A stretch of DNA of 64,000 bases from Chiridota heheva (GCA_020152595.1 JAIGNY010000732.1:1-64000), one strand, 5' to 3'. Numbered from the stretch's first letter, positions 46,268-57,655 are shown. Program-made: numbers and translations. Notes: generated from the sequence alone by a model not told the origin.

Positions 46268-46293
46268 TAATTGTCTCTCTCTCTCTCTCTAGC
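46268..46293 (+). repeat. (TC)n microsatellite
   Basis: Uninterrupted TC dinucleotides in the stx17 intron. Confidence 0.95.
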
Positions 46294-46378
46294 TGGCTAT
46301 GTGCCAAGTCTGGAAAAGACATTGGTGATCATGGCCCTCCAGTCACTTCTGTTTAGAGCTAAATGCATAAACTTATTG

Positions 46379-47485
46379 TTACTTAGGCTGTTGTTGGTTG
46401 CCCAGTTGTTTAAGCTTTGGACATAATGTACTTATTTCACTGCCTTCCTCTGCTTCTTTTGCCCTCAATTTTCCCACATACTGCAAGCTGTTCCTACCCT
46501 TCCAATAAACATGCCCAAAAAATTCCACCTGTCTCCTTCTGATGGCATTAAGTAGGGACCTGTCCATGCCTGACGCCATCAGGACATCATCATTTGTTTT
46601 CCTTTCTGTCCAAGATATTTTCAACATTCTCCTAATAAACCACATTTCCATAGCTTCTAATCTTTTCTTGATGTCACTGGTAATTGTCCGGCATTCACAG
46701 CGATAGAGAAGAGTAGACCATACATATGCCTTCAAGACATGGACTTTCGTGTCCATTCCAAAATTTATATTCTTCAGAATTAGATTCACTTTTGTAAACA
46801 TGTCTTTGGCAATTGCAATGCGTTTTCTGACTTCCTTAATGCACCGACTACCTGATGTTAGTGTGTAGCCCAAGTATTTAAAGTGTTGTACTTGTTTAAT
46901 TATTTCTCCTTGGCTTTGTATACTATTTAATGGATTAATGGGCTTTTTTCAAATCACCATACAATCTGTTTTCTTTACATTTAGAGCCAGCCCTCTCTTT
47001 TCACTTTCCTCTACAACTTTATTCAGAAGAGACTGCAGTTTTTCTTCTGACTCTGCTATAAGTACTGTGTCATCTGCATAGCGTAGCTTATTCATATTAT
47101 AGCCTCCAACTTTTAGCACCTCAAGACTGTCGATGTTACGAAGTATTGTTTCACTGTAAATGTTGAAAAAAACTGGTGACAAAACAACCCCCTGCCTGAC
47201 TCCTCTTCGGATTACCTTCAATTCACTGTAATCTCCTTCAAGTCTTATAGCTGCTTTCTAGTCCCAGTATAGGTTTCTTAAACCTCTTAGGTCTTTTCTG
47301 TCCATGTTCAAATTACTAAGTATTTCAAAGAGATCTTCATGTTTGACTTTGTCAAAGGCTTTAGAGTAATCAATAAAACATGAATATAAATCTTTCTGTA
47401 CTTCTATGCACCTTTCCTTGATCATTGATAGTGTAAATATTTCATTCCTAGTGCCTTTGTCTACAACAAAACCAAATTGTCACTA
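46379..47485 (-). pseudogene. LINE reverse transcriptase fragment with two in-frame stops
   Basis: One minus-strand frame runs through conserved RT blocks: CFIDYSKAFDKVKHEDLFEI, RRGVRQGVVLSPVFFNIYSE, LRYADDTVLIAESEEKLQSL (catalytic YADD near 47083), LNVKKTDCMV, LGYTLTSG, then LEAMEMWFIRRMLKISWTER and AIRRRQVEFFGHV. It is interrupted by TAG at 47260-47258 and TGA at 46951-46949, with no frameshift between. The family is the widespread APE-type LINE annotated as endonuclease-reverse transcriptase in animals; clade not assigned. The 5' part is missing. Confidence 0.88.
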
Positions 47486-48879
47486 GAAATGTAAATAAAC
47501 TATTTTCAAAATTTAAACCCTGTACTACTCTGAATTTAAAGTGATCTTTAATAAAGTATATTACTTGTAGCTGCCTTTTAATGGGGCTCTTATGAAAATA
47601 AGTAGCCTAGGAAATCAATCTTGCACAAAACTTGTTGAAACACCTAGTGAAAATATGTGATGCTTTTCATCAACCTTCTTTTCTACTGTAAATTATGCCA
47701 CAATCATAAATGCTGTAAATTGCTTCTTCCATCCCTATTCTTTCAATTTTAATAATATCTTAGAATTGTAAGGACATTGTTATATTTTTGCTGATGCCTC
47801 CAGTATCCTCCTCATCTACCTCACTATATTAACCCTTCTCCCCTCCCCCTCCCCATTCAATGTTAACTGTTTTTAATGGGTTTTTTGTTCTGAAACTGAC
47901 ATTAAAACAAAACTAAATCTGACATTGAAGAGGGGTAGGGAGTTACAATTCTCAGAAAAAATATTAAAGGAACAACGCTGAAATATTCCGACAGTTTTGT
48001 TCAAAATTGTAGTCTCGGAAATCAAATACAAATGTGGCAATTTTTCCTAGATATTGAGGGCTGTGGTGGGGGAGGGAAAACTTAAAACTTAAGTAATTTT
48101 CCCGAAACTTGTGAACAATTACAGCTATTGCAGCTACTTTACTTTATAATGATAACCTTTTCTTGTTTTTCAGACGCTATGACCCACATTCTTGGATTCT
48201 ATGGTCACGTACATAAGGTACTCAAAAATCACAAACCCAGAAACCTCTGAATACCTCAAATAGGTATTACTAAATCCTTCTTATGAAATACTTGTTTTTT
48301 ATTTCCAGGTAGACAGAGTACCAGAGGCTCAATTCTCATAACGAAGTCATTAAATGCAAATTTTGTTTTGAATCCCTTTTGCAGCTGGAATGACAAAGTA
48401 ATCAACTCGTTAAAGCACGATCCAAGCTTGAAATTCTTGTTAAGAGAGGCTTACTTTTATTTAGGACAAATTCTTGGACGATCTATTCTCACCGATGACC
48501 TAAGGCTATCGTCTCTAAAGTTCTAGGTTGAGAGCCCTTGGACTTCCCATACTTTATCTTTAAGGGCCAATTATAAACTTCATGAATTTCATGTTTAGAG
48601 TTTCATGAAGAAAAATGTGTCTTCGATTTCATTTCATCTATGGCGAGCCCCATGCCACAAAACAAAGATTTTAATTGCATATGAATTTCTGAAAACACAT
48701 AATCATGATATGTTGCTTGACTGAGTGGGACGGTTTTGTCATTTTGGTCATCTACTTGTAAAGAACCAGAAAATCAAAAAGCTACGAGGTTCCAATGCAT
48801 TCTTTCATTGTTGGTTGATTTTCAAGTTTCATACCAACTGACATTGCATATCATGAAATATGCTAAATAAAATATACCA
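47486..48879. other. stx17 intron, unannotated
   Basis: AT-rich; short splice-like and polypyrimidine stretches but no supported exon. Confidence 0.4.
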
Positions 48880-50105
48880 ATAAGCCATGCCTCCCATGCA
48901 TATTAATAAAATATAACCTGTTGACAATGATGATTACAAGTGTGATGCAAAAATGCACATATGGCTGTACACTTATCACTATTTCAAGAATTTTACATAT
49001 AGCCCCACCAACATACCATCACTACTAAAACAATAGGTCACAAATACAGACCATAATTCATCTGTGTACAACATATGATATGTGTGTGATGTGTTTTTTT
49101 GGAGCATTTTTACATTAAGGCATGCATATTAGTAATAGAACCTGTTGACAACATAAGCATGTACACAACAACTGACAATATTTTAATATAACTTTTACAT
49201 TAAGCCCCTGCCACCCCTCCCCCACCCACTCCCAACTTGGTAATATGCATGACATCAACACTAAAAACAATAGGGGCACACAAATGGACAATAGGTTATC
49301 TGTGTACCACATATGACCTATATCTCCAATGTACTGTCCTGGGGTTACTATGTTTACAAGATCTTTTCAGCAAAACTATGTTAGCTCTGCCCACTATATT
49401 CAACAATTTAATACCATGAATATATATAAACTAGCTAACAACTCAATATACCAAGTATGAATCAAAACAGACATGTAGTTGTTAAAATATAAGCATTTGA
49501 AGACTTTTTAACAAAATCATATTAAGCCCCGCCCACTATGCATGTTAATGAAATTCAATGTTTTTATACCATAAGCATGTACACACCAGGTGACATAATT
49601 AAACCAAATATAAATAAAACAGACATGTGGTTGTTAAAATATGAGCATTTCAAGATTTTAACATTACGTCCCGCCTACTCATTAATATGCATGACATCGC
49701 CACCAAAAACAATAAGGCACACCTACAGACTATAGCCCATATGTGTACCATATACATAACATTAAACAGTATATGACTCTCGTGATATTGTGTTTACAAG
49801 CTCTTTTTAACGAAATCATATTAAGGCCCGCCCACTATGCATATCAATGATCTTTAATATTTGAATACCATGAACATGTTTATAATAGCTAACAACATAT
49901 TTATACCAAAAATCCTACAAAAAAGATAATTCTTAAAATATGATTATTTCAAGATTTTAACATTAAGCCCCGCCTACTCAATAATATGAATGACATCACC
50001 ACCAAAAATAGTAGGGCATATCTACAGACCATGGGCTATCTGTGTACCACATATGACATAAATCCAGTGTATCAATCTTGAAATATCATGTTTACAAGCT
50101 TGCTG
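48880..50105 (-). repeat. ~280-bp dispersed repeat, array 3 (reverse orientation)
   Basis: The reverse complement carries all landmark phrases of 641-2080: AAGCCCCGCCTACTCA, ATTAATATGCATGACATC, CAGACATGTGGTTGTTAAAA and CTTGAAATATCATGTTTAC. About four units. It ends against a (TACA)n tract. Confidence 0.85.
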
Positions 50106-50106
50106 T

Positions 50107-50181
50107 CACATACATACATACATACATACATACTGTACATACATACATACATACATACATACTGTACATACATACATACAT
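50107..50181 (+). repeat. (CATA)n microsatellite with CTGTACATA interruptions
   Basis: Tandem CATACATA runs interrupted twice by CTGTACATA, directly at the edge of the 280-bp array. Confidence 0.95.
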
Positions 50182-50824
50182 CGTTAGTTTAAGCCATATT
50201 TTTATTGACTAGTTTCCTGATCCTAAAACCTAACCTAAACTTTGATATAACCAAAATTTGGGAGTAAGAGTTTTAGACCACAGAGAACAAAATAAGCCTA
50301 TTTGCAACATAACATTATGCTAAGAAATGGTAAAAAAACAAAAAAAAACTTTAGGCGACACCAAAATTGTCACCCAAAGTAAGTCACCTAAAGTCATATA
50401 TTTCTAGTAAACTTTGTTGCCTAAAATAAGCTTACGCCATAGCATATACCCATACATACACACACATGCCAGCATGACTGCATGGGTTCCTTAATGATAT
50501 CAAAGAGCACCATCTAGGTAATTGAAATTTATCAATATAGTGGATGGTTGTGAAAAATATAGCAGATGGTTGCTTAAAAATATAGCAGATGGTCGCTTAA
50601 AAATGGGTAATCAATGGGGAATCACACTTAAGGTACAAAAAAATTACCATACTGATACAAGAGATATAAAAAAAATTAAAAGTGGGAAATACGATACTCC
50701 CCCTTCACCCCCTCTTTCACCCTGTAATCCTACCTATGCTTACAAACTTCCTTTAATTACACACTTTTATATAGTGCAATTATATCAAGCGTCACTTGAC
50801 AACTCCATGGCAGTCAATTAGTTC
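50182..50824. other. stx17 intron, unannotated
   Basis: A ~27-bp motif (ATATAGCAGATGGTTGCTTA) repeats two to three times near 50535-50610. Otherwise nothing recognised. Confidence 0.45.
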
Positions 50825-50975
50825 TCCGGCAGCTGCTCGTGATCAGTGCCCTGAACTTGACTAAGAGGGTACGGGAAGTGAATGAACACCGCATTTTCAC
50901 GCTTCTCTACTCGAATAGTGTTCAGACAACCAGGCAAGGTGTGACTGTCCTGCTGTCGGGACGGACAGCTTAACT
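50825..50975 (-). mobile_element. Candidate SINE, copy 2 (partial)
   Basis: GGAAGTGAATGAACACCGC, TTCAGACAACCAGGCAAGG and CTGTCC follow the order seen at 45810-45910 (GGAAGTGCATGAACACCGG, GTCCAGAGAACCAGGCAGG). The tRNA-like head was not found here. Confidence 0.4.
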
Positions 50976-51136
50976 TTGAAGAATAGTGTGCACCATTCCA
51001 GCGTTGTTGGAGCATGCAGACGAAATGCTTCTGCTTTGATGTTCGACTTCAGCGTAGCAAGGTTTTAATTTTTTTTTTTTTTTTTTTGGGGGGTGGGGGC
51101 AGATCTGTCAGCTGTATACGCTTTAGTTAGTGAAAA

Positions 51137-51195
51137 TATGCAATTTGGTGAACTAGAGGGTGCCTAAAAAACGTCTAATATTGTATTTGATCACC
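51137..51195 (+). repeat. Short dispersed repeat, copy 1
   Basis: TTTGGTGAACTAGAGGGTGC and TAATATTGTATTTGATCACC match 54149-54210 in the same orientation. Nature unknown. Confidence 0.7.
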
Positions 51196-51439
51196 CGATA
51201 TATCAGCTAAGTAAAAATGTAATATCATATTGAAAATGATAACACTACTGTCAATCACTACTTATTTGAAAAGTTCGGTCCTTTTTTTTTCTTTTTCGAA
51301 TTTTGTTTTTGGGAGGAGGAGGGACCGCCCCATCATCACCCCTGGCTACATGCCTGTTTCTGTCACAGCTTTACACATGTGTCACTGAGTTATGAACCAG
51401 AACATGCGTGTTGTCATCACTCAGACACTGTACACTAGT

Positions 51440-51750
51440 ACTTGTATGCTGGAGCACATAGCCCGTACGAGTGGCATAGACATAGTAATACTTGTATGCT
51501 GGAGCACATAGCCCGTACGCGTGGCATAGACATAGTAATACTTGTATGCTGGAGCACATAGCCCGTACGCGTGGCATAGACATAGTAATACTTGTATGCT
51601 GGAGCACATAGCCCGTACGAGTGGCATAGACATAGTAATACTTGTATGCTGGGCATAGACATAGTAAACGTAACATTTGGAGTGCGTGGCATAGACATAG
51701 TAATAGACTGTGGCATAGACATAGTAATACTTGTATGCTGGAGCACATAG
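51440..51750 (-). repeat. 50-bp minisatellite with partial units
   Basis: About four full units with core ACTTGTATGCTGGAGCACAT, AGCCCGTACGCGTGGCATAG, ACATAGTAAT, followed by deleted units. Overlapping minus-strand frames (YKYYYVYATRTGYVLQH-type) derive from it. Confidence 0.9.
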
Positions 51751-51965
51751 AACACATAGTAACAAAGTGGCGCATGCGGTAGAACACAAAAGTGACGTGT
51801 CGTGATGACGTCACAATTCTTTCACAGATATCATCAATGACGTCAAATGTTGGGTCTCTGTATGGCCTCATTGACCGGCTGAACCCCCGTAATTTTGTCA
51901 CACACCGCATGATATATTTACATCAAATTATTAAGTACAGAACAAGGACATTGGAATATGCAAAC

Positions 51966-52062
51966 AGTGGGGGTGGGGAGGACATTTTATATTGTGTCCG
52001 GCCTATTTTAAAAAGTAGGGGGGCATGTCCCCCATGTCCACCCCGGGATTGAAGCCCCTGCA
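51966..52062 (-). mobile_element. Possible hAT-like mini-element next to an stx17 donor
   Basis: On the minus strand it starts CAGGGGCTTCAATCCC at intron base +6 or so and ends CCCCACCCCCACTG; inner GGGGTGGACAT and ATGTCCTCCCC are inverted. CAGGGG...CACTG ends resemble hAT termini, but no 8-bp duplication is visible. Confidence 0.4.
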
Positions 52063-52067
52063 CTCAC

Positions 52068-52154
52068 CTGAATGAGAAACCTTGTCCCTGATCGTACATT
52101 TGTTTCCACCATGTCGACATTCTCCTCAATTCTATCTACCACTTCTTTTTGTTC
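52068..52154 (-). CDS. stx17: Syntaxin-17, SNARE-motif exon
   Basis: Minus strand: acceptor TCTTTTTTTCTACAG ends at 52155, 29 codons in phase 0, donor CAG|GTGAGTG after 52068. It reads EQKEVVDRIEENVDMVETNV then RSGTRFLIQ, the C-terminal half of the Qa-SNARE helix. Aligned to human STX17 as I recall it (SQQEKIDSIADHVNSAAVNV...), there are no gaps and the second residue, Q, is the zero-layer glutamine that pairs with the partner SNAREs. The hydrophobic heptad positions V, I, V, V, V are kept. The exon joins 55285 upstream and 40177 downstream in phase 0. The intron downstream starts with a possible mini-element a few bases past the donor. Confidence 0.93.
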
Positions 52155-52729
52155 CTGTAGAAAAAAAGATGGAATCACAAAAAATACATATCTACTACCA
52201 TGCAATCGGTAATATCATCTTGTATAATTATCTTAACAGCAATGATTACCTACTCTGCTAAGATGAATATAAGCTTTTCCTTAAAAATTTGCAACAATTT
52301 AATCGGGTCCTCCAGACTCGAGATCCTAGAGGGCACATGGTGTAGGGATGGGGATGCACATCCAAAAGACAATCTTTGACCAACAATTTATTAACTTCTG
52401 ACTCATCAAAGGGGTCTGTGTGTTCAAGATAACCCCTGGCCCGCATTAGCTCTCGGCAGCCATGCCCCAACCCCATCCTATATACGCTATTATGATCATC
52501 AGGCACACAGTTTAGAAGTATTTTCGTACTTTACTTAATTCTAACCCCGCTGAGGAGAGCACAACAGATGTATTTTCCAAAAACAGTTAATGACCACTGA
52601 ATCGCGTTCAGTCCTTGCTGGGTGGTACAGTGCTTACAGGAGGAAAAACCCATAAATATCTCTTTTCTCTGGGCTGTCAGGGAAAATAAACCAGTTACAC
52701 TTCTGCCACAATTAATGACAATTAATTAC
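52155..52729. other. stx17 intron, unannotated
   Basis: No exon or repeat recognised. An 82-codon minus frame (52506-52258) has no support. Confidence 0.4.
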
Positions 52730-53315
52730 ATTAAAATGACTAGTAAATGTCGCAGAACTCACATAGATATGTAAAGAGAGTAAAAGAAAAATTGATCTCT
52801 CATTTCTAGCAGAAGTTATTGAAATTAAAAAAGATTTTTCTTGCCAGCATAAAACTGGCTTTGTACTTAGTCTAAGTCATCATTATGATGTCATAATTAT
52901 GATGTCATTTTTATGATGGTCATCACAGCACATCCTGAACTAATCTTTATGTATTTCTTTAAAAATTAATCACCAATTTTTCATAATTCAATTATAAGTT
53001 ACAAGAACAGATTGGAAAACATTATTGTTAATTTTATTCTACACTATTCTTAATTTTTGAAGAAAAAATGTTCGCAATTATCTAGAAAATATGAAATTAA
53101 TTTTTAAAGAAATACATAAAAAAAATAGCACAGGAAGTGCTGTGATGACAATGACGACTCAGACTAACAATCGCTTTTGCGCGGACAAGAACAATCTGTA
53201 AAATTCAATAATTTCTTGTAGGAATAAGATGTTAACTTGATTTTTTACAAATCTGTTTCTTTTATTGTTCTCTATCAAATATATTAAAATGAAATTGCAT
53301 AGGAATATTCCTTTA
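52730..53315. mobile_element. TTAA MITE family 1, degraded copy
   Basis: The right end GGAATATTCCTTTAAG at 53302-53317 and the arm TTGTTCTCTATCAAATATAT match 8801-9368. The centre is a strong hairpin: GTCATCACAGCACATCCTG...TATGTATTTCTTTAAAAA near 52919 against its complement ending AGGAAGTGCTGTGATGAC near 53150. The left end is poorly kept. Confidence 0.65.
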
Positions 53316-53912
53316 AGGTCATCTATTGTGGTGGCATACACATTTTATTCCAACACAGCTGATGATTGGCTTATCAGTGTTTGCCGAAATTTGAAAAATT
53401 TTGGTGACACAGACCTGCAGTGGTATTCCAATTGAATGCTTTATGGATAATTATTTGTTGTTAAAAAAAGGTTTCAAAATCTAACCGCTGTTTGAATTCT
53501 GAAATTAAAACTTTTTTTAAAGATATGGCTAATCAAAGTTTGACAAATTAATCAGCATTTTGATTGGTCTATGTGGTCCTTAGGCTAAAACCAATCTAAA
53601 ATAATTTGTATTTCCAGTTTTTCCCTCTGAGAGTGTCTATTTCAAATATCTGATCAAATCACATTTCTGTAAACATTGGTTAAAAAGGAGATGATAGAAA
53701 TTGCACAGGTAGGTGGGCAACATACATAAGCATACAAACACATCTTGATATGTCACCTATTCAACTATCATAGTCATATATTCTTCATGCAGAATTCAAC
53801 CAACATCAAAAACAGTATCTGGGAAATACATGCTGGGGTGAAAGAATGGCTCAGTAGTGTTGTAAGGTGAGAGATGGGTTTTCGATATCCCACCCTTAAA
53901 ACTTATCATCAC
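53316..53912. other. stx17 intron, unannotated
   Basis: AT-rich; nothing recognised. Confidence 0.4.
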
Positions 53913-54160
53913 CTACTAATAGAACCAGACATCACAAGCGATACAAATCCCCTTGCCGCTAATAACACACTTTCCACCCATCTCACACACCCACCATCTG
54001 TTCCACATGCCATCTGATCCTACATCCCACCCTACAGGCAATCATACCTGAAATCCAGATGAAATCCAGATGCCATCACACCTAAAATCTAGATGACATC
54101 CCACCACATGCCATGGCACCCTGTCCCACATATCATGCCACCCAGTCTCAGTCTTTTTGG
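53913..54160 (+). repeat. Second copy of the 30739-31140 repeat
   Basis: CTTGCCGCTAATAACACAC, CATCTGTTCCACATGCCATC and CAATCATACCTGAAATCCAG follow the same order as at 30770-30900. Same orientation, clearly diverged. Confidence 0.7.
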
Positions 54161-54210
54161 TGAACTAGAGGGCGCCTAAACATGTCAAATATTGTATTCA
54201 ATCACCACAA
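54149..54210 (+). repeat. Short dispersed repeat, copy 2
   Basis: TTTTGGTGAACTAGAGGGCG and AAATATTGTATTCAATCACC pair with 51137-51195. Confidence 0.7.
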
Positions 54211-54347
54211 CTACTCCTTGCAGAAGATACCAGTTTAAATGGGCAAGATATCAAGAACTCCAAGCTGGACAGAGGGGTATGGAATGCCATCACAAAATTC
54301 CAACCTTCATAGTGGCCATAAGCAGCAACCATGTAAGCAGCATGTTA

Positions 54348-55284
54348 CATCACTTACCCCTATGTACTACACCACTTACCCCTATGTGCTACACCACTTA
54401 CCCCTATGTACTACACCACTTACCCCTATGTGCTACACCACTTACCCCTCTGTGCTACACCACTTACCCCTATGTGCTACACCACTTACCCCTATGTGCT
54501 ACACCACTTACCCCTATGTACTACACCACTTACCCCTATGTGCTACACCACTTACCCCTATGTGCTACACCACTTACCCCTATGTGCTACACGACTTACC
54601 CATATGTACTACACCACTTACCCCTATGTGCTAAACCACTTACCCCTATGTACTACACCACTTACCCCTATGCGCTACACCACTTACCCCTATGTGCCAC
54701 ACCACTTACCCCTATGTGCTACACCACTAACCCCTATGTGCTACACCACTTACCCCTATGTGCTACACCACTTACCCCTGTGCTACACCACTTACCCCTA
54801 TGTGCTACACCACTTACCCCTATGTGCTACACCACTTACCCCTACCTATGTGCTACACCACTTGTCCCTACCTATGTGCTACACCACTTACCCCTACCTA
54901 TGTGCTACACCACTTACCCCTACCTATGTGCTACACCACTTACCCCTACCTATGTGCTACACCACTTACCCCTACCTATGTGCCACACCACTTACCCCTA
55001 TGTGCTACACCACTTACCCCTATGTGCTACACCACTTACCCCTATGTGCTACACCACTTACCCCTATGTGCTACACCACTTACCCCTACCCATGTGCTAC
55101 ACCACTTACCCCCCATGTGCTACACCACTTACCCCTATGTGATACACCACTTACCCCTGTGTGCTACACCACTTACCCCTGTGTGCTACACCACTTATCT
55201 TTACATGCTACACCACTTACCATTATGTGCTACACCACTTACCCCTATGTGCTACACCACTTACCCCTATGATACATAACTTAC
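54348..55284 (-). repeat. 22-bp minisatellite made of splice-donor-bearing units, abutting an stx17 exon
   Basis: About 40 units of (minus strand) CACATAGGGGTAAGTGGTGT + AG. Most contain GGGGTAAGTG, identical at positions +1 to +6 to the strongest 5' splice-site consensus. The array is continuous with the true donor of exon 55442-55285, which reads AAATAGGGGTAAGTTATG: 12 bases (ATAGGGGTAAGT) are shared between the authentic site and the unit. Some units near 54840-54980 have a 4-bp insertion (CCTA on the plus strand); a few have lost the donor core. The long plus-strand Thr/Pro/Tyr-rich frames (CATPLTPMCYTTYPYVLHHL) are periodicity artefacts, open in all three frames because 22 is not a multiple of 3. 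Confidence 0.93.
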
Positions 55285-55442
55285 CCCTATTTGTTGAGAG
55301 AAATCTTGAATGAGAGAATGCACATCTTGTAAGTCATCTTTGAGCTTTACCCAAGACTGCTCAGCCTGTTTGGTCTCACTCAACCTCTTTATTAACTCAT
55401 CTCGCTCAACTTGCTCTTGCATGGTCAAGGATGATGGAGGCC
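55285..55442 (-). CDS. stx17: Syntaxin-17, exon before the SNARE zero layer
   Basis: Minus strand: acceptor TTTATGTTTTCAG, 158 bases, donor ATAGGG|GTAAGT after 55285. It enters in phase 1 and leaves in phase 0. The protein reads GPPSSLTMQEQVERDELIKR, LSETKQAEQSWVKLKDDLQD, VHSLIQDFSQQIG. The AEQSWVKLKDDL...LIQDFS section matches human STX17 as I recall it (AAESWETLEADLIELSQLVTDFS), the N-terminal half of the SNARE helix after a low-complexity linker. A 22-bp array begins directly after the donor and a 31-bp array ends about 50 bp before the acceptor, so the exon is isolated between two minisatellites. Confidence 0.93.
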
Positions 55443-55494
55443 CTGAAAACATAAAGTTGCTTAGTTTTAATCATCATATACTTAATCAAAATAC

Positions 55495-56185
55495 TTATAA
55501 TATGTGGTGGTACACTTAATCATAATAGTTATAATTCATCATACACTTAATCATCATAGTTATAATCATAATAGTTATAATCATCATACATTTCATCATC
55601 ATAGTTATAATTCACCATACACTTAATCATCAGTTATAACTCATCATACACTTAATCATCAGTTATAACTCATCATACACTTAATCATCATAGTTATATT
55701 TCATCATACACTTAATCATCATAGTTATAATCATCATACACTTAATCATCATAGTTATAATTCATCATACACTTAATCATCATAGTTATAATTCATCATA
55801 CACTTAATCATCATAGTTATAATTCATCATACACTTAATCATCATAGTTATAATTCTTCATACACTTATTCATCATAGCTATAATTCATCATACACTTAA
55901 TCATCCTAGTTATAAATCATACACTTAATCATCATACACTTAATCATCATAGTTATTATTCATCATACACTTAATCATCATATAGTTATAATCATCATAC
56001 ACCTAATCATCATAGTTATTATTCATCATACACTTAATCATCATAGTTTTAATCATCATACACTTAATCATCATAGTTATAATCATCATACACCTAATCA
56101 TCATAGTTATAATTCATTATGTACTTAATCATCATTATAATTCATCATACATTTAATCATCTGTTATAATTCATCATTTATAGTA
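55495..56185 (+). repeat. 31-bp AT-rich minisatellite upstream of the stx17 exon
   Basis: About 20 units with core TTCATCATACACTTAATCAT + CATAGTTATAA, with frequent deletions. On the minus strand it precedes the acceptor at 55443; the last ~50 intron bases (ATATGATGATTAAAACTAAG…) resemble the units, so the array may have grown from the branch-point region. Confidence 0.9.
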
Positions 56186-56543
56186 AAATAAGTGATACAG
56201 TGGTACATATTCCAGGTTACTCAGTTTTCAGGCAAGACCGTCAGATTAGATAATCAATGGTAGAAGAGGTGGTGTTATATTGCTTTGCAAAAGACAGTTT
56301 TATTTGTATAGATAGGACTGCTCAGTTTTGTTTTGTTTGATCCTTCTAAAGCATGGGATGTTTTCCAAACTATAGTTTTGGAGGGATAAATAGGTTTGTC
56401 CAATTAATGAAAGTCTGTTATCGTAATCGGCCAGTGTGGATGTCTTGGGAGGATTTGCAGGCTGTTTAGAGAAAGAAGAAGTTGTGACATTGTTATAAAC
56501 ACAGTGAATGTCCTGCGGAGTTTGCTAGGTATGAGGATCATCA
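56186..56543. other. stx17 intron, unannotated
   Basis: No clear feature; could include the 5' part of the LINE that follows. Confidence 0.4.
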
Positions 56544-57555
56544 AACTTCACAAAAAGTTTGATAAGAGATACTAAAGTACTTTTTGAAAAAAGTTTGTTT
56601 AAAGGGGTTAAGATTAATCCTAAGTCATTTCATTCTTATGTTTGCTCAAAGCAAAAAACCAATGAGGTTGTTGGTGCCCTTGAGGGTAATGATGGTCTTA
56701 CTATCAATAGTGGTAAGGATATGGCTGAGGTTTTGAATGACTAATTTGTACCTGTTTTTACTAAGGAGTCCCCTGCTGATAATATTGTGGATTATCTTAG
56801 CATGCACTCTCCAGTATCCATTCAGAATATTGATTTTTCAATTGATGTTTGTCTAAGAAGTTGAAGGGTTTGAACTCAAATAAAGCACCCGGTCCAAATG
56901 GTATACATCCTGCTGTATTACGTGAGTGTTCTGATGGTCTTTCTGTTCCCCTGAGTATTATCTTTTCAAAGTGCTTTGATGTTGGTGTTGTTCCTAGTGA
57001 TTGGAGAATTGCTAATGTCACTCCTATTTTTAATAAGGGTGACCACAGTTTGCTGTGTAACTATAGGCCAGTGAGTCTTACTAGTGTTGTATGCAAGATT
57101 ATGGAGTCCATTGTTAAGGATGTTGTACTAGATCATTTACTGGTCAGTGGTTTGTTGAATTTGTCCCAGTATGGGTTCTCACCTAAGAGGTCTTGTGTTT
57201 CTAATTTATTGGAGTTTCTTGATGATGTTACTAAACTAGTTGATTCTGGTCATAAAGTGGATGTAATCTATTTAGATTTCCAAAAAGCATTTGATAAGGT
57301 TCCATTGGGCAGGCTCATGATGAAAACAAGAGAACTTGGTGTGGAGGGAAAGTGTGCCAGTTGGATATATTCTTGGTTTCTTGACAGGTGACAAAGAATT
57401 GTTGTTAATGGTGAAGTATCTCCATGGAGAAGGTTACAAGTGGTGTTCCTCAGGGTTCTGTATTGGGTCCGCTTCTTTTCTTCATCTTCATTAATGATAT
57501 TGATGTTTCCCTTGGCTCCAGGATTTAAAAATTTGCTGATGATATTCGGTGTTTT
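56544..57555 (+). pseudogene. CR1/Jockey-like LINE reverse transcriptase fragment (plus strand)
   Basis: The plus strand reads LNSNKAPGPNGIHPAVLREC, VPSDWRIANVTPIFNKGDHS, NYRPVSLTSVVCKIMESIVK, SQYGFSPKRSCVSNLLEFLD and VDVIYLDFQKAFDKVPLGRL, the ordered RT blocks of CR1/Jockey-type elements. After TGA at about 57389 and a frameshift near 57435, [20 protein letters not shown] and the catalytic FADD (57532-57543) follow, with one more stop between them. Frame breaks also occur near 56742 and 56848. It is the only large LINE remnant opposite to stx17. Confidence 0.88.
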
Positions 57556-57655
57556 AGCATAGTAGAGAGGGGTGGGTGGGAAAGGAGGACTAAATATGGT
57601 TGTAAAGGGAAGCATGATGAAGGAAGGAGATAATTTTATCCAGAGGGTTTTTCTG
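57556..57655 (-). mobile_element. I-group LINE 3'UTR fragment
   Basis: GGAGGACTAAATATGGTTGT and AAGGAAGGAGATAATTTTAT match the 3'UTR at 45540-45610 and 59790-59840. It directly follows the CR1-like fragment. Confidence 0.8.

Noticed and set aside
54192-55279. Long plus-strand Tyr/Pro/Thr-rich frames
   Set aside because: They are translations of the 22-bp array in all three frames, antisense to stx17.
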